This document shows, piece by piece, positions 51,336-61,363 of a stretch of DNA of 64,000 nucleotides. A program made the position numbers and the translations under genes. Numbering within the stretch: position 1 is the stretch's first letter; every line of letters begins with the position of its first letter. Where the stretch lies: positions 62,001 through 126,000 of the forward strand of contig CACZKE010000004.1 of NCBI GenBank assembly GCA_902781705.1. Reading direction: 5' to 3'. Source of the stretch: an uncultured Bacteroidia bacterium (GTDB lineage Bacteria; Bacteroidota; Bacteroidia; Bacteroidales; UBA932). The notes under the pieces are model-generated. The model worked only from the letters and a program-made list of their open reading frames with translations, did no database searches and had not been told where the DNA came from.

Positions 51336-53576
51336 TCAGTCCTTCCAGACCTTCAAATACTCCTGCAACGCCCACATCTCGTCGCGGTAGCGGGCGGCGG
51401 CGGTGAAGTCGAGGTCGGCCGCGGCTTTCTGCATCTTGCGTTTGGCTTCCTCGGCGGCCTTTTCCACCTGGGGACGGGACATGGACCGGATGACCGGGTC
51501 CTGGAGGACGGCGGCGAGGTCGGCCTGGATGTAGCCGTCGACATAGGCGGACGTTCCCTCCCGCTTGGCGTCGTGGCCAAGTCCCACGGAGACGGTTCCC
51601 CGGCCCAGGTCGGACGGATTGGGAACGTAGGTAGGGTCGGAGACGGAATCCTCGGCACTGACGTGGCCGGTGACCGTGTTGCGGAGGCGGGGATTGAGGG
51701 GCTTTCCGGTTGTCGATCCGGACAGTCCGCCGCCTTCGTTCAGGAAGCCGCTTACGTGGGTCGTATCCTCCTTCGAGGTGACGAGTTCCGACATCAGGAT
51801 ATTGGAGCGGACCTGGACCTGTTGAGGTGTAATCCCGTGTAACTGATTGTACTCCTGTTGTTTGACGCGACGGCGGTTGGTCTCCCGGATGGTCTCGTCC
51901 ATGGATTGCGTGATGGTGTCGGCGTACATGATCACGAGACCGTTCACGTTGCGGGCGGCACGGCCGGCCGTCTGGGTGAGGGCGCGTCCGCTCCGGAGGA
52001 ATCCTTCCTTGTCGGCATCCAGGATCGCGACCAGCGAGACGGTGGGGATATCCAGCCCCTCGCGCAGGAGGTTCACGCCGATCAGCACGTCGAACATGCC
52101 GTTCTTGAAGTCTTCGATGATTTCCACCCGCTCGGCGGTGTCCACGTCGGAGTGGATGTACCGGCAGCGGATGCCCATCCGGCCGAAGTAACTGTCCAGT
52201 TCTTCCGCCATGCGCTTGGTGAGGGTGGTGACGAGGACGCGCTCGTCCACCTCCGCCCGCTTGCGGATTTCCTCCATGAGGTCATCGACCTGGTTCTGGG
52301 TAGGCCGGACTTCGATGGGCGGGTCCAGCAGGCCGGTGGGCCGGACGATCTGTTCCACGACCAGGCCTTCGGAGCGTTCCAGTTCGTAGTCCGAAGGAGT
52401 GGCGCTCACATACACCGTCTGCCCGGTGACACCCTCGAACTCGTCGAAGGTCAGGGGGCGGTTGTCCGCCGCTGCCGGGAGCCGGAAACCGTATTCCACG
52501 AGCGTGGCCTTGCGGGAGTGGTCTCCACCGAACATGGCCCGGATCTGCGGGAGGGTAACATGGCTCTCGTCGATGAAGCAGATGAAATCGTCCGGGAAAT
52601 AATCGATGAGGGTGAAGGGGCGCTGTCCCGGCTTGCGGCCATCGAAATAACGGGAGTAGTTTTCCACGCCCGGGCAGTAGCCCATCTCCTTGATCATCTC
52701 GATGTCGTACTCCACCCGCTGCTTGAGGCGCTTGGCTTCCAGGAACTTGCCGATGCTTTCGAAATATTCGATCTGGGCGACGAGGTCATCCTGGATCTGG
52801 CTTACGGCCTTCGCACCCTTCTCCTTGGAGGTGACGAAGTTCTTCGCCGGATACAGGTCGATCTTGTCCAACTCCTCGAATCGGGCGCCGGTGACGGGGT
52901 CCACGAGGGAGATGCGGTCCACTTCGTCGCCGAAGAACTCGATCCGGGCGGCATAGTCGGCTCCTCCCAGGAAGATATCGACCGTATCTCCGCGCACGCG
53001 GAACGAGCCGCGTTTGAAATCCGTTTCCGTCCGGTAATAGAGCGCATCCACAATTCGGTACAGGAGGCGGGTCATCGACATCTTCTCACCTTTCCGGACC
53101 GTGACCGTCTGGTCGTGGAAGTCGTCCGGATTGCCGATGCCGTACAGGCAGGAGACGGACGAGACCACGATGACGTCCCGCCGGCCTGACATCAGGGCCG
53201 AGGCGGCGCTGACGCGCAGTTCGTCGATCTTGTCATTGATGCTCAGGTCTTTCTCTATGTATGTATCGGTTGTGGGAATGTACGCCTCCGGCTGATAGTA
53301 ATCGTAGTAGGAGACGAAATACTCGACTGCATTGTGGGGGAAGAAAGCCTTGAACTCACCATAGAGTTGGGCGGCCAGTGTCTTGTTGTGACTCAGGATG
53401 AGCGCCGGACGCTGGAGGCGCTGGATGACATTGGCCATCGTGAAGGTCTTTCCGGACCCCGTTACGCCGAGGAGGGTTACGGCATCCACCCCTTCCTGGA
53501 GGGCCTTGCACAGGCCGTCGATCGCCTCGGGCTGGTCCCCGGAGGGCTGGTAACTGGACTGGAGATCGAATTTCAT
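51336..53576 (-). CDS. uvrB: UvrABC system protein B
   Basis: The 746-residue helicase-like damage verifier of nucleotide excision repair has Walker [10 protein letters not shown], the beta-hairpin region [30 protein letters not shown]-like [10 protein letters not shown], helicase motif [11 protein letters not shown] and a C-terminal UVR domain. The region before the UVR domain (about 625-690) is longer and more variable than usual, with a Gly/Ser/Thr-rich segment. The stop abuts relA on the opposite strand. The -7 box ends only 4 bp before the start codon. Confidence 0.97.
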   Translation of the reverse strand: MKFDLQSSYQPSGDQPEAIDGLCKALQEGVDAVTLLGVTGSGKTFTMANVIQRLQRPALILSHNKTLAAQLYGEFKAFFPHNAVEYFVSYYDYYQPEAYIPTTDTYIEKDLSINDKIDELRVSAASALMSGRRDVIVVSSVSCLYGIGNPDDFHDQTVTVRKGEKMSMTRLLYRIVDALYYRTETDFKRGSFRVRGDTVDIFLGGADYAARIEFFGDEVDRISLVDPVTGARFEELDKIDLYPAKNFVTSKEKGAKAVSQIQDDLVAQIEYFESIGKFLEAKRLKQRVEYDIEMIKEMGYCPGVENYSRYFDGRKPGQRPFTLIDYFPDDFICFIDESHVTLPQIRAMFGGDHSRKATLVEYGFRLPAAADNRPLTFDEFEGVTGQTVYVSATPSDYELERSEGLVVEQIVRPTGLLDPPIEVRPTQNQVDDLMEEIRKRAEVDERVLVTTLTKRMAEELDSYFGRMGIRCRYIHSDVDTAERVEIIEDFKNGMFDVLIGVNLLREGLDIPTVSLVAILDADKEGFLRSGRALTQTAGRAARNVNGLVIMYADTITQSMDETIRETNRRRVKQQEYNQLHGITPQQVQVRSNILMSELVTSKEDTTHVSGFLNEGGGLSGSTTGKPLNPRLRNTVTGHVSAEDSVSDPTYVPNPSDLGRGTVSVGLGHDAKREGTSAYVDGYIQADLAAVLQDPVIRSMSRPQVEKAAEEAKRKMQKAAADLDFTAAARYRDEMWALQEYLKVWKD

Positions 53577-53580
53577 GGAA

Positions 53581-53588
53581 CAAAGATA
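53581..53588 (-). promoter_or_regulatory. -7 element of uvrB (nearly leaderless)
   Basis: Minus-strand TATCTTTG (53588-53581) ends 4 bp before ATG 53576, so the transcript should start at or within a few bases of the start codon. The -33 position reads TTTC rather than TTTG. Confidence 0.6.
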
Positions 53589-53620
53589 ACCATATTTCCC
53601 TTTAAAGAAACGACCGTTTT

Positions 53621-53651
53621 TTTGCTGAATGAAAAAAAATAATTAATTTTG
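53621..53651 (+). promoter_or_regulatory. Promoter of the OmpA-family gene
   Basis: TTTG (53621-53624), 19 bp of A-rich spacer, TAATTTTG (53644-53651): exact consensus. The leader of about 55 nt is AT-rich, as expected for a highly expressed outer-membrane protein. Confidence 0.82.
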
Positions 53652-53711
53652 TATGTTATTGGTGCGATAGCGCCTGTACATTGAGTGTGAGAACAATTTA
53701 ATTCATTTATT

Positions 53712-54902
53712 ATGAAAGGTATCAAATTATTTGGAATCCTTGCTGTTGCAGGACTTCTTTCCTCCTTCGGCGCTTTTGCCCAGGAGGACAACAACCGGAA
53801 TGCCGACGGTACTGTCGCCCGTGGTCCGTATCTGACCAACGGCGCTTTCGACAACACGTTCATCGGCCTCGGCGCCGGTGTCAACTCCGTCATCGAGAAG
53901 GAGTATGGTCTTGGCAAGATGGGTCTTGCCACGGATGTCAACTTCGGCAAATGGTTCACCCCGGCCATCGGTGCCCGCATCGGCTGGCACGGCCTGAAGA
54001 ACACGGCCAAGAGCGGTGCCTTGGACAAGTCTGCTTTCAATTATATCCACGGTGACCTCCTTTGGAATCTCTCCAACAGCATCGACGGATATAAGGAGAC
54101 CCGTTTCTGGAGTTTCATCCCCTATGTCAACGGCGGACTTCTGCTTGTCAAGCATCATGACCTCAAGAATTTCGACCAGGAACTCGCTGCCGGTGTCGGC
54201 CTCCTCAACCAGCTCCGTCTGGGCGAGCGCGTGAACCTGAACATCGACCTCGGTCTCATCGCCGGCCGCGCTGAGGCTTTCGAGGCCAACGGTTTCATCG
54301 GCCGCTATATCGGTTTCCCGACCGCTACCCTCGGTCTCTCCTTCAATCTCGGCCGCACCGGTTTCGACCGTTACGCTTCCGTGATTCCCGTGGTCGTTCC
54401 GCTTCCTTTCACTGAGGCCGACTACAATGGCCTGAAGGACAAGGTGGCCGCCCTCGAGCGCGAGAACGCCCAACTCAAGAACAAGATCGCCGACCTGGAG
54501 AACCAGCTCGCTCCGTTCAAGAACCTCGTCGATGGCCAGACCTATCTCTTCCAGAACGGTCGCTTTACCGCCGTCGAGGCCAAGGTCTCTTCCCCGGCTA
54601 CCGTTTACTTCGACCTCGGCTCCTCCAAACTCTCCCAGCGTGAGAAGGCCCACCTCGAGTACTTCGCCGGCAACGTGGTCAACGGTGACACCAAGCTCCT
54701 CCTCACCGGCTCCGCCGACAAGCAGACCGGTACCGCCCGTGGCAACCAGAAGCTTTCCGAGCAGCGTGTCGAGACCGTGAAGAATCTCCTCACCAAGCTT
54801 GGCGCCGTCGCTGAAAACATCGAGACCGTCGCCAACGGTGACACCAAGAACATCTTCGACACCCCGGCCAAGAACCGCTGCGTCGTCGTTGAGGTGAAAT
54901 AA
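53712..54902 (+). CDS. OmpA-family outer membrane protein
   Basis: The 396-residue protein has a signal peptide (MKGIKLFGILAVAGLLSSFGAFAQ), an N-terminal 8-strand barrel (about 30-225), a coiled-coil linker with heptads (LKDKVAALERENAQLKNKIADLENQLAPF) and a C-terminal OmpA/MotB domain (about 290-396). The last has TVYFDLGSSKLSQREKAHLEYFA and the peptidoglycan-contact GSADKQTGTARGNQKLSEQRVETVKNLL. It anchors the outer membrane to the wall. It has a strong promoter and terminator, and biased codons suggest high expression. Confidence 0.93.
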   Translation: MKGIKLFGILAVAGLLSSFGAFAQEDNNRNADGTVARGPYLTNGAFDNTFIGLGAGVNSVIEKEYGLGKMGLATDVNFGKWFTPAIGARIGWHGLKNTAKSGALDKSAFNYIHGDLLWNLSNSIDGYKETRFWSFIPYVNGGLLLVKHHDLKNFDQELAAGVGLLNQLRLGERVNLNIDLGLIAGRAEAFEANGFIGRYIGFPTATLGLSFNLGRTGFDRYASVIPVVVPLPFTEADYNGLKDKVAALERENAQLKNKIADLENQLAPFKNLVDGQTYLFQNGRFTAVEAKVSSPATVYFDLGSSKLSQREKAHLEYFAGNVVNGDTKLLLTGSADKQTGTARGNQKLSEQRVETVKNLLTKLGAVAENIETVANGDTKNIFDTPAKNRCVVVEVK

Positions 54903-54926
54903 TCCTTTCCATCAGACATCTTGATC

Positions 54927-54960
54927 CGGAGACCGAAGACCTCGGTCTCCGTTTTTTTTA
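54927..54960 (+). terminator. Terminator after the OmpA-family gene
   Basis: CGGAGACCG (54927-54935) and CGGTCTCCG (54943-54951) form a 9-bp stem followed by eight or more Ts. A second perfect stem (TTCTGCCGG/CCGGCAGAA, 54961-54988) follows. Confidence 0.9.
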
Positions 54961-54984
54961 TTCTGCCGGCTTCCGGCCACCGGC

Positions 54985-55018
54985 AGAATAAAAAACCGGC
55001 CCGGGAACGGGTCGGTTT
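54985..55018 (-). terminator. Terminator after potD
   Basis: On the minus strand AACCGACCCG, TTCC loop and CGGGCCGGTT (55017-54994) are followed by TTTTATT, 30 bp beyond the potD stop. Confidence 0.8.
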
Positions 55019-55046
55019 TCATTCGGTAAGCGAGAGGCCGCTCTGT

Positions 55047-56345
55047 TTATTTCCGGGCCCTGCGGCTCTTCTTGCGGCGGTTCTTGGCGGCGTTCGCGAA
55101 GAAGGCGAAGGCGGCGATGGCCACGGCGACGAGGCCGATGAAGATGTAGGTGAAGGCGTTGGCGTTGTCACCCTTGACGCGGGACCACATCTCGATGAGT
55201 TTGCCGGTGTTCTCGCCCCAGTCGTGCTCCTGGGTGGAACGGTCGATGTCGGCCTTGTCCGGATAGAGGACCGGGTTGGCGCAGACGGCGGTGTCGGCCG
55301 GAGAGAAGAAGTAGGAGAGGTCGAGCGGCTCGTATTCCTCGTCGGTGAAGGCGTCACGCACCTCGGGAGCACCGCTCACGGACACGTAACCGGTCACTTC
55401 CACGTTGCGGATGACGATGTCGGGGCGGCTCATGAAGTTGATCCAGTACTTCGCGGCCTTGGTGTTCTGCGCGTACTTCGGGATCACCCAGCCGTCAAAC
55501 CAGACGGTGAATCCTTCCTTCGGGAGGGCATAGCGGAGGTCTACGCCGAGTTCGGCGGCCTCGTCGATGGCCCATACGCCGTCACCACTCCAGGTGAGGT
55601 TCACGTATCCCAGTTCCTGGACCATCTGGTCCTTGCCGAAATCGGCTTCCCAGCCGGCCACGAGGGGCTTCACTTCCTTCATGTAGTTCTCCACGGCGGT
55701 GATGTCCGCGTCGGAGGTGTAGTTCATGAGTTCATCCATCGTGACAGTTCCGTCGGCAAGGTCTTTCTCACGGACCTTGAGGATGACCTGAGAGTAAACG
55801 TCGCGGGCGGAGTCCTTGATGAAGATGCGGTCGGCGAACTTGGGATTCTTGATGATGTCCCAGGTGGAGGCCTCTTCGTCCGTCACGTACTTGGCGTTGT
55901 AAAGGATGCCGGTCGTGCCCCACATGTAGCCCACGGAGTAGTCATTGGCGTTCTTGCCCTTGCCGTCCATCTTGTCGAAGCAGGCGCGGATGTACGGGGA
56001 AAGGTTCCCGTCGATGTAGTTGGGGGTGGAGCCGAAGTCGCGGTCCAGCGGGAGCAGGAGGTCATTCTGGAGCATGCGCTCGATGATGTAGTCGGACGGG
56101 CAAACGACGTCGTAGTCCTCGTGTCCCTTCTCGATCTTGGAGAGCATGGTCTCGTTGATGTCGAAGGTCTGGTAGATGACCTTGACCTTTTCCCCGGTCT
56201 GTTCCTCATACCACTGTTCGAATTCGGGGATGACGGTCTCGTCGATGTAGTCGGACCAGTTGTACACCTTGAGGACTTGCGTGCGGTCCTCGGAGCAGCC
56301 GGCGAGGAGAAGGATGGCTGCAAACGCGGTCAGGATTCTTTTCAT
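55047..56345 (-). CDS. potD: Polyamine ABC transporter substrate-binding lipoprotein with C-terminal membrane anchor
   Basis: The 432-residue protein binds spermidine or putrescine for PotABC. It has a lipobox (LLLAGC) after the signal and the PotD opening VLKVYNWSDYIDETVIPEFEQ, then YDVVCPSDYIIERMLQND and WDIIKNPKFADRIFIKDSARDV. Unlike standard PotD of about 350 residues, it adds a C-terminal membrane helix (about 397-418, FTYIFIGLVAVAIAAFAFF) and a basic tail (KNRRKKSRRARK). Both ends would be membrane-attached. The open frame upstream overlaps potC and is not coding. Its ATG overlaps the potC stop. Confidence 0.93.
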   Translation of the reverse strand: MKRILTAFAAILLLAGCSEDRTQVLKVYNWSDYIDETVIPEFEQWYEEQTGEKVKVIYQTFDINETMLSKIEKGHEDYDVVCPSDYIIERMLQNDLLLPLDRDFGSTPNYIDGNLSPYIRACFDKMDGKGKNANDYSVGYMWGTTGILYNAKYVTDEEASTWDIIKNPKFADRIFIKDSARDVYSQVILKVREKDLADGTVTMDELMNYTSDADITAVENYMKEVKPLVAGWEADFGKDQMVQELGYVNLTWSGDGVWAIDEAAELGVDLRYALPKEGFTVWFDGWVIPKYAQNTKAAKYWINFMSRPDIVIRNVEVTGYVSVSGAPEVRDAFTDEEYEPLDLSYFFSPADTAVCANPVLYPDKADIDRSTQEHDWGENTGKLIEMWSRVKGDNANAFTYIFIGLVAVAIAAFAFFANAAKNRRKKSRRARK

Positions 56346-57148
56346 CTGTTTTCGTTTTGTTTCTGGAGACGGTCCTGGCGGAGGTTGATGATCACCAGGA
56401 GGATAAGGATGACCAGGAAGATGAGCGTCATCAGCGGACGAAGTTCGGGGGTGAGGCCGCCCTTCCGGGCATCCGTATAAATATAGGTGGAGAGGGTGTC
56501 CAGGCCGATGGTGCCGCGGGTGAAGAACGTCACGGCGAAGTCGTCCAGGGACATCGTGAAAGCGAGGATGAAGCCCGAGACCATGCCCGGCCTCAGTTCC
56601 GGTACGAGGACCTTCCACAGGGCCTGCGACGGCGTGGCGCCGAGGTCCAGGGCGGCCTCGTAGATGTTCGGGTTCATCTGCTGCAGTTTCGGGAGCACGC
56701 TCAGCACCACGTACGGGGTGCAGAAGGTGATATGGGCCAGGATGACGGTCACATATCCCTGGCTGATGTGCAGGAAGACGAACAGCAGGAACAGCGAGAC
56801 ACCGGTGATGATGTCCGGGTTGATCATCGGAATGTTGTTCAGGAAACTCACGGCCTTCTTCTTCCGTCCCTTGAGGTTGTGGATGCCGATGGCGGCGACA
56901 GTCCCCAGCAGGGTGGAGAAGGCGGCGGCAACGAGGGCGATCAGGACCGTGTTCTCCACGGCGGCGAGCAGCGAGGCGTTGCCCTGCATCTGCCCGGTCA
57001 GGAGGTTCCGGTACAGGTGGGTGGAGAATCCCTCCCAACTGCCGAGCACCTTGCTTTCCGTGAAGGAGAAGACGGCGATGAACACCAGCGGAGCGTACAG
57101 GAGGATCAGGAGGACCCACAGATAGAGTCTGGCGAAGAATTTACCCAT
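56342..57148 (-). CDS. potC: Polyamine ABC transporter permease PotC
   Basis: The 268-residue inner-membrane permease has about six helices. The cytosolic coupling loop reads YEAALDLGATPSQALWKVLVPELRPGMVSG, the EAA motif that docks on PotA. NIPMINPDIITG and SLDDFAVTFFTRG are typical of PotC rather than PotB. It overlaps potD by 4 nt and begins 1 bp after the potB stop, so the four transporter genes form one operon. Confidence 0.94.
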   Translation of the reverse strand: MGKFFARLYLWVLLILLYAPLVFIAVFSFTESKVLGSWEGFSTHLYRNLLTGQMQGNASLLAAVENTVLIALVAAAFSTLLGTVAAIGIHNLKGRKKKAVSFLNNIPMINPDIITGVSLFLLFVFLHISQGYVTVILAHITFCTPYVVLSVLPKLQQMNPNIYEAALDLGATPSQALWKVLVPELRPGMVSGFILAFTMSLDDFAVTFFTRGTIGLDTLSTYIYTDARKGGLTPELRPLMTLIFLVILILLVIINLRQDRLQKQNENR

Positions 57149-57149
57149 G

Positions 57150-57917
57150 TCAGATCAGCGCTCCTTCCGCTTGCTCCTTGTCCTTGTCGAACAGGGTGGT
57201 GATACCGATGATAATGAGCATGATGAACGCGAGGGCCGCACCGTAGTTCCACATGGAGGAGTTGATGTTCTCCTGGATGATGGTACCGAACAATTTGATC
57301 TTGTTGTTGGTGAGGAACTCGGAGATGGCGAAGGTGGACACCGTAGGCATGAATACCATCAGGATGCCGGAGGTTACGCCGGGCATCGAGAGGGGGACGG
57401 TGACCTTCCAGAAGGCCTTCCAGGGCGTGGCGCCGAGGTCCACGGCCGCCTCCGCGTAGGACTTGTCCATCTTGGCGAGCACGTTGTAGATCGGGTAGAT
57501 CATGAACGGCAGGTAGTCATAGACCATACCGAACAGGAGCGTGCCCTTGCCCAGGGTGATGCCCAGCATCGTGAAGAGCTGGGCCGTGGCGAGAGTGCGC
57601 ATGAGGGCGTTGATCCACATCGGCATGATGAAGAGGACGATCGTGACCGCGCTCTTGTTGTACTGCTTGTTCGCGAGGATCCAGGCGGCGGGATAGCCCA
57701 GCAGGATGCAAAGGGCCGTGTTCTCGAGCGCCACCTCGATGGAGACGGCGAAAGTCGAGAGTGCGTCCTTGTCCGTGAAGAACTTCGCGAGATTCCCGAA
57801 GGTGAAGTGGCCCTGGCTGTCCTGGAAGGCATACACCATGACCAGCACCAGCGGGAGTACGACAAAGAAGACGAGGAAGACGACGTACGGAATGCTCCAG
57901 TTGCTTCTCTTACCCAT
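57150..57917 (-). CDS. potB: Polyamine ABC transporter permease PotB
   Basis: This 255-residue permease partners PotC. It has about six membrane helices and the EAA loop [31 protein letters not shown]. The segment [24 protein letters not shown] after the first helix and [13 protein letters not shown] fit PotB. Its start overlaps the end of potA (57910-57917), so translation is coupled. C-terminal [13 protein letters not shown] is short and hydrophilic. Confidence 0.94.
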   Translation of the reverse strand: MGKRSNWSIPYVVFLVFFVVLPLVLVMVYAFQDSQGHFTFGNLAKFFTDKDALSTFAVSIEVALENTALCILLGYPAAWILANKQYNKSAVTIVLFIMPMWINALMRTLATAQLFTMLGITLGKGTLLFGMVYDYLPFMIYPIYNVLAKMDKSYAEAAVDLGATPWKAFWKVTVPLSMPGVTSGILMVFMPTVSTFAISEFLTNNKIKLFGTIIQENINSSMWNYGAALAFIMLIIIGITTLFDKDKEQAEGALI

Positions 57918-59286
57918 CTTTCCTGGAGATCTTGATACCCTTGTCTGCGATCAGCCGGATGCCCACGAGGTCGCCCTTGTCCCAGATGTCGTTCGTATCG
58001 ACCCAGAGGAAGTCGCCCGCGTCGGTCTTGATGGTCAGATGGTAGTGGTCGCCCTTGTACAGGATGAAGTGGACTTCGCCGTCCAGGACGCCGTCGTCCA
58101 GGTTGTCCAGCAGGTCCACGGCCTCGAAGGGAACCTCGACCTTGACCTCGGTCCCGGCCTCGAAACCGCTCTTGAGCGGGAAGTCGGCGCCCAGCAGGGT
58201 GACGGTCTCTTCGTCCTTCACCGTGCCGTACAGGGTGTTGCAGGTGCGTTCCTTCTTCATGACCTGGATGTCGTCCGGGTCGATGTACAGGCGCACGGTG
58301 CTGTCCACGGGATAGGCGTCGTAGTCCTGGATCATCAGTTCGTTGCCGGTGTCCGTGTCCACGAACATCTCGTAGTGCACACCCTTGAAGGTGCAGGACT
58401 TGACCTTTGCGGTGAACTGCGTCTTGCTCTCCTCGGTGGTGAAGTAGATGTCCTCCGGGCGGACGACCACGTCCACGGGGACGTCCTCGCCGAAGCCCTC
58501 GTCCACGCAGTCGAACTCGTGGCCCATGAAAGCGACGCGGCGGTCGCGGATCATGGTGCCGTTGAGAATGTTGGACTCGCCGATGAAGTCCGCGACGAAG
58601 GAGTTCACGGGCTCGTTGTAGATGTCCACGGGGGTGCCGATCTGCTGGATGCGGCCCTCGTTCAGGACGACGATCGTGTCGGAGAGGGTGAGGGCCTCCT
58701 CCTGGTCATGCGTGACGTAGATGAAGGTGATGCCCAGTTTCTTGTGCATTTCCTTCAGTTCCGTCTGCATGTCCTTGCGCATCTTGAGGTCCAGCGCGGC
58801 AAGGGGTTCGTCCAGAAGGAGAACCTTGGGCTGGTTCACGATGGCGCGGGCGATGGCGATGCGCTGCTGCTGGCCGCCGGAGAGGGTGTCCACGTCGCGG
58901 TCCTCGTAATCGGACATCGCCACGAGTTTGAGCACCCGGCGGACGCGCTTCTCGATCTCGTCCTCGGGCACTTTCTTGAGTTTGAGGCCGAAGGCGATGT
59001 TGTCATACACGTCCAGGTGCGGGAACAGGGCGTAGCGCTGGAACACGGTGTTCAGCGGACGCTCATGCGGGGGAATGCCCGCGAGTTCCTTGCCTTCCAT
59101 GAGGATGGACCCTTCGTCCGGCTGCAGGAAGCCCGCGATCATCCGCAGGAGCGTGGTCTTGCCGCAGCCCGAGGGACCCAGCAGGGTGAGGAACTCACCG
59201 CGGCGGATATACAGGTTGATGTCCTCCAGGACTTTCTTGTCGCCGAAGGACTTGGAAAGATTCTTGATCTCGATGATTTTGTCCAT
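57910..59286 (-). CDS. potA: Polyamine ABC transporter ATPase PotA
   Basis: The 458-residue ATPase drives polyamine import. Walker A is GPSGCGKTT (37-45), followed by the [15 protein letters not shown] signature, Walker [13 protein letters not shown] and the switch His in VTHDQEEAL. The C-terminal part (about 240-458) has TOBE-type strands and is about 80 residues longer than usual PotA, with [22 protein letters not shown] and a second barrel. The start [12 protein letters not shown] is chosen 5 bp after the upstream porin stop. Confidence 0.94.
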   Translation of the reverse strand: MDKIIEIKNLSKSFGDKKVLEDINLYIRRGEFLTLLGPSGCGKTTLLRMIAGFLQPDEGSILMEGKELAGIPPHERPLNTVFQRYALFPHLDVYDNIAFGLKLKKVPEDEIEKRVRRVLKLVAMSDYEDRDVDTLSGGQQQRIAIARAIVNQPKVLLLDEPLAALDLKMRKDMQTELKEMHKKLGITFIYVTHDQEEALTLSDTIVVLNEGRIQQIGTPVDIYNEPVNSFVADFIGESNILNGTMIRDRRVAFMGHEFDCVDEGFGEDVPVDVVVRPEDIYFTTEESKTQFTAKVKSCTFKGVHYEMFVDTDTGNELMIQDYDAYPVDSTVRLYIDPDDIQVMKKERTCNTLYGTVKDEETVTLLGADFPLKSGFEAGTEVKVEVPFEAVDLLDNLDDGVLDGEVHFILYKGDHYHLTIKTDAGDFLWVDTNDIWDKGDLVGIRLIADKGIKISRKDG

Positions 59287-59290
59287 GCGC

Positions 59291-60349
59291 CTAGAGGATG
59301 CCGATGTTGTACAGGACACCGAGGGTCAGAGAGACGGGCATGAAAAGCTCGTTGCCAGGCCGATACACTGCGACAGCGTGGACGCGGAGGTCTTGGCTAT
59401 CCTTGAGCGGATACCAGTGGAGTGCGAGGCCGGCCCACCAGTGCTGGACAGGATCGTCTTTCAGCACAGTTTCGAGGGAATAGTTCTCGTAACCTCCCTT
59501 TGCAAGGATATCGAAACTGTCGCTGGGACTGTACAGGACGCTAGGCATCAAGGTGATTCCTTTGCGGAGGAGGGTGTTCTCCTCTTCGTCTTCATCACCG
59601 ACTATGCTGAAAGCGTCCAATCCGACGGTAATGCTGTCAAAATTCAGGCGCTGTCCGAGAGCAAATACTGGTTGGTACTTGCCAGGCGCGGTGCCGAAGG
59701 CCGTGGCGCTCCAGATGGTCTCCAGCGGGCCGTGCTCGCCCCGCCATTCGAGGGAGTAGTTGAAGAGGCCGCTGGCGAATGGACGGTCTCCGAAAGGGGA
59801 GGTGGAGAATTGGAAGCTGAAGGTATCGCCTTCGGAAGGGGTGGTGAAGGCAAATTTGCCACCCCACTGATAGCAGGCAAGTTCGTGCCAGTATGTGGAA
59901 ACGAGGGCAGGATGAACTTCGAAGTCATAGTCATCGAATTCGAGACCGCCGGTGGTAATCATGTCTTTGCCGAGAGAAACGGCAAACTGCCCGAACGAAT
60001 AGGTCAGGTATGCCCAGTCGAGCCAGTTCGTGTCATACGAATACAGGGTGTTCTGGTACAGGGTTTTGGTGGAACCAAAAAAGTCATGGACGGAATCGAA
60101 AGCCGCCCAGTGGTTCGCGACGCTGAAGGAAAGGTTCTCGGTGATGTTACCTTCGAACAGGGAATAAAGAGATGTATTGCCGAGTGTGAATTCGCTTCCA
60201 CCGCCTTTCTCCGTGGAGAAAGTAGGATTGAGGTCAAGTCTCGGAATAACGGACAACTCGACACTACGGCCGGAGTTGTCAGCCTCTTGTGCGGACACAA
60301 GGAAGCAGGGCAGCAAGGATGCTGCGCAAACAACCAGGAGTCTCTTCAT
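59291..60349 (-). CDS. Outer membrane beta-barrel protein preceding potABCD
   Basis: The 352-residue protein has a signal peptide ([21 protein letters not shown]) and many amphipathic strands such as [34 protein letters not shown] and [13 protein letters not shown]-like [15 protein letters not shown], so it is an outer-membrane barrel. I do not recognise the exact family. It ends 4 bp before potA on the same strand, making it the first gene of the transporter operon. A role as polyamine porin is inferred from this. It looks less GC-rich than its neighbours, suggesting it was acquired or evolves fast. Confidence 0.82.
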   Translation of the reverse strand: MKRLLVVCAASLLPCFLVSAQEADNSGRSVELSVIPRLDLNPTFSTEKGGGSEFTLGNTSLYSLFEGNITENLSFSVANHWAAFDSVHDFFGSTKTLYQNTLYSYDTNWLDWAYLTYSFGQFAVSLGKDMITTGGLEFDDYDFEVHPALVSTYWHELACYQWGGKFAFTTPSEGDTFSFQFSTSPFGDRPFASGLFNYSLEWRGEHGPLETIWSATAFGTAPGKYQPVFALGQRLNFDSITVGLDAFSIVGDEDEEENTLLRKGITLMPSVLYSPSDSFDILAKGGYENYSLETVLKDDPVQHWWAGLALHWYPLKDSQDLRVHAVAVYRPGNELFMPVSLTLGVLYNIGIL

Positions 60350-60412
60350 TTTTGAATGACATAAAAAAGTATTTGGTGAAACATACGGAATTTCCCCAAG
60401 GGATTCCGGCTG

Positions 60413-60420
60413 CAAAAGTA
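60413..60420 (-). promoter_or_regulatory. Putative -7 element of the porin-potABCD operon
   Basis: Minus-strand TACTTTTG fits TAnnTTTG. The leader of about 55 nt contains an inverted pair CGGAAT/ATTCCG around CCCTTGGGG (60382-60404 region), a possible operator or leader hairpin. Confidence 0.5.
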
Positions 60421-60438
60421 ATTATTTTTCTTTGAAAA

Positions 60439-61278
60439 CTATTTATATCGGGACAAAAGTTTCAACTCATTGTCCGCTTTGACTTTGTCGATGATCGCGC
60501 ACACGAGCCGGAACGTCCTGGAATCCCGCGTGTAACTGGCCGGCGTGATGAAGTTCACGCGGCCCTGGCGGAGGAGTTTCTGCGCGACGGAACGCTTGTG
60601 CGGGACGGCCGGATTGAAGACCGCGATGGCGTTTCCGCCGAACATGTTCACGATTTTCATGGAAGGGACGTCGGTATCTCCGTCCCCGAAGTAGATCATG
60701 TTCGTGAAGGGGATGCGCTTCTGGTCGTCGGCCCAGCTTTCGTTGACCTTCTTTGCGTCGCGGGAGGAGAAGATGCCCTTCTGGATCTTGAACAGGAACT
60801 GGGTCTTGGCGGTGAAATCCACGGCGATGCCGGGCCATTCGGCCTCGCCCGAGGCGTCGTAGATGAAACTGCCGGCGAAGATGTGCTTGAACTCCCGGGC
60901 GATGGGGGAGCCTTCGATGATCTCCTTCAGGCCGGAGGAATTGATGTAATGCTCGATCTTCACCCCGTGGGCCTCGCCGTACTCGTTGACGTTCCGGAAC
61001 CATTCGCGGACGCCGTCGAACAGTTTGATGTCCGCCCCGTAGCGCTTGAAATCCTCGCGGGTGAGACGGATCCCGTTCTTGTGGGCCTCGTCGAACATCA
61101 ACTTCATGTAAGCCAGAATATTGGACGCGTCCTGTCCCTGGGCGATGCCGTCGCTCTTGGCCCAGAATTCCTCGGGCGTCTGCCCGATGGCCTGGATGAA
61201 TCCGAACTCCTGCATGTTGCCGGGGGAGAGGGTTCCGTCGAAATCGTAGATGAGGGCGATGATGGGTTTGCGGCGCAT
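60439..61278 (-). CDS. HAD-family hydrolase
   Basis: The 279-residue protein has HAD motif I in ALIYDFDGTLSPGNM, a cap region, motif II in YINSSGLKEII, and motif IV in MIYFGDGDTDVPSMKIV. It is therefore an aspartate-nucleophile phosphatase. Substrate is unknown; phosphoserine phosphatase-like enzymes share the C1 arrangement. ATG 61278 (MRRKPIIALIYDFDGTL) is preferred to a TTG two codons earlier. It is monocistronic, with a -7 box 20 bp upstream, and divergent from the acyl-CoA synthetase gene. Confidence 0.85.
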   Translation of the reverse strand: MRRKPIIALIYDFDGTLSPGNMQEFGFIQAIGQTPEEFWAKSDGIAQGQDASNILAYMKLMFDEAHKNGIRLTREDFKRYGADIKLFDGVREWFRNVNEYGEAHGVKIEHYINSSGLKEIIEGSPIAREFKHIFAGSFIYDASGEAEWPGIAVDFTAKTQFLFKIQKGIFSSRDAKKVNESWADDQKRIPFTNMIYFGDGDTDVPSMKIVNMFGGNAIAVFNPAVPHKRSVAQKLLRQGRVNFITPASYTRDSRTFRLVCAIIDKVKADNELKLLSRYK

Positions 61279-61298
61279 AGACAATCCTTTTATACATG

Positions 61299-61306
61299 CA
61301 AAGATA
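61299..61306 (-). promoter_or_regulatory. Putative -7 element of the HAD gene
   Basis: Minus-strand TATCTTTG, 20 bp before the start codon; -33 not clear. Confidence 0.5.
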
Positions 61307-61327
61307 CGGCTTTTCAGGATTTTTTGC

Positions 61328-61335
61328 TACATTTG
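61328..61335 (+). promoter_or_regulatory. Putative -7 element of the acyl-CoA synthetase gene
   Basis: TACATTTG lies 28 bp before ATG 61364, in the gap divergent to the HAD gene. Confidence 0.5.
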
Positions 61336-61363
61336 CCTCAATGTACTAAAATTTAATTGAGAA

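Noticed and set aside
56346-57119. Upstream extension of potD to 690 residues
   Set aside because: It lies in another frame of potC; the lipoprotein signal at 56345 marks the true start.
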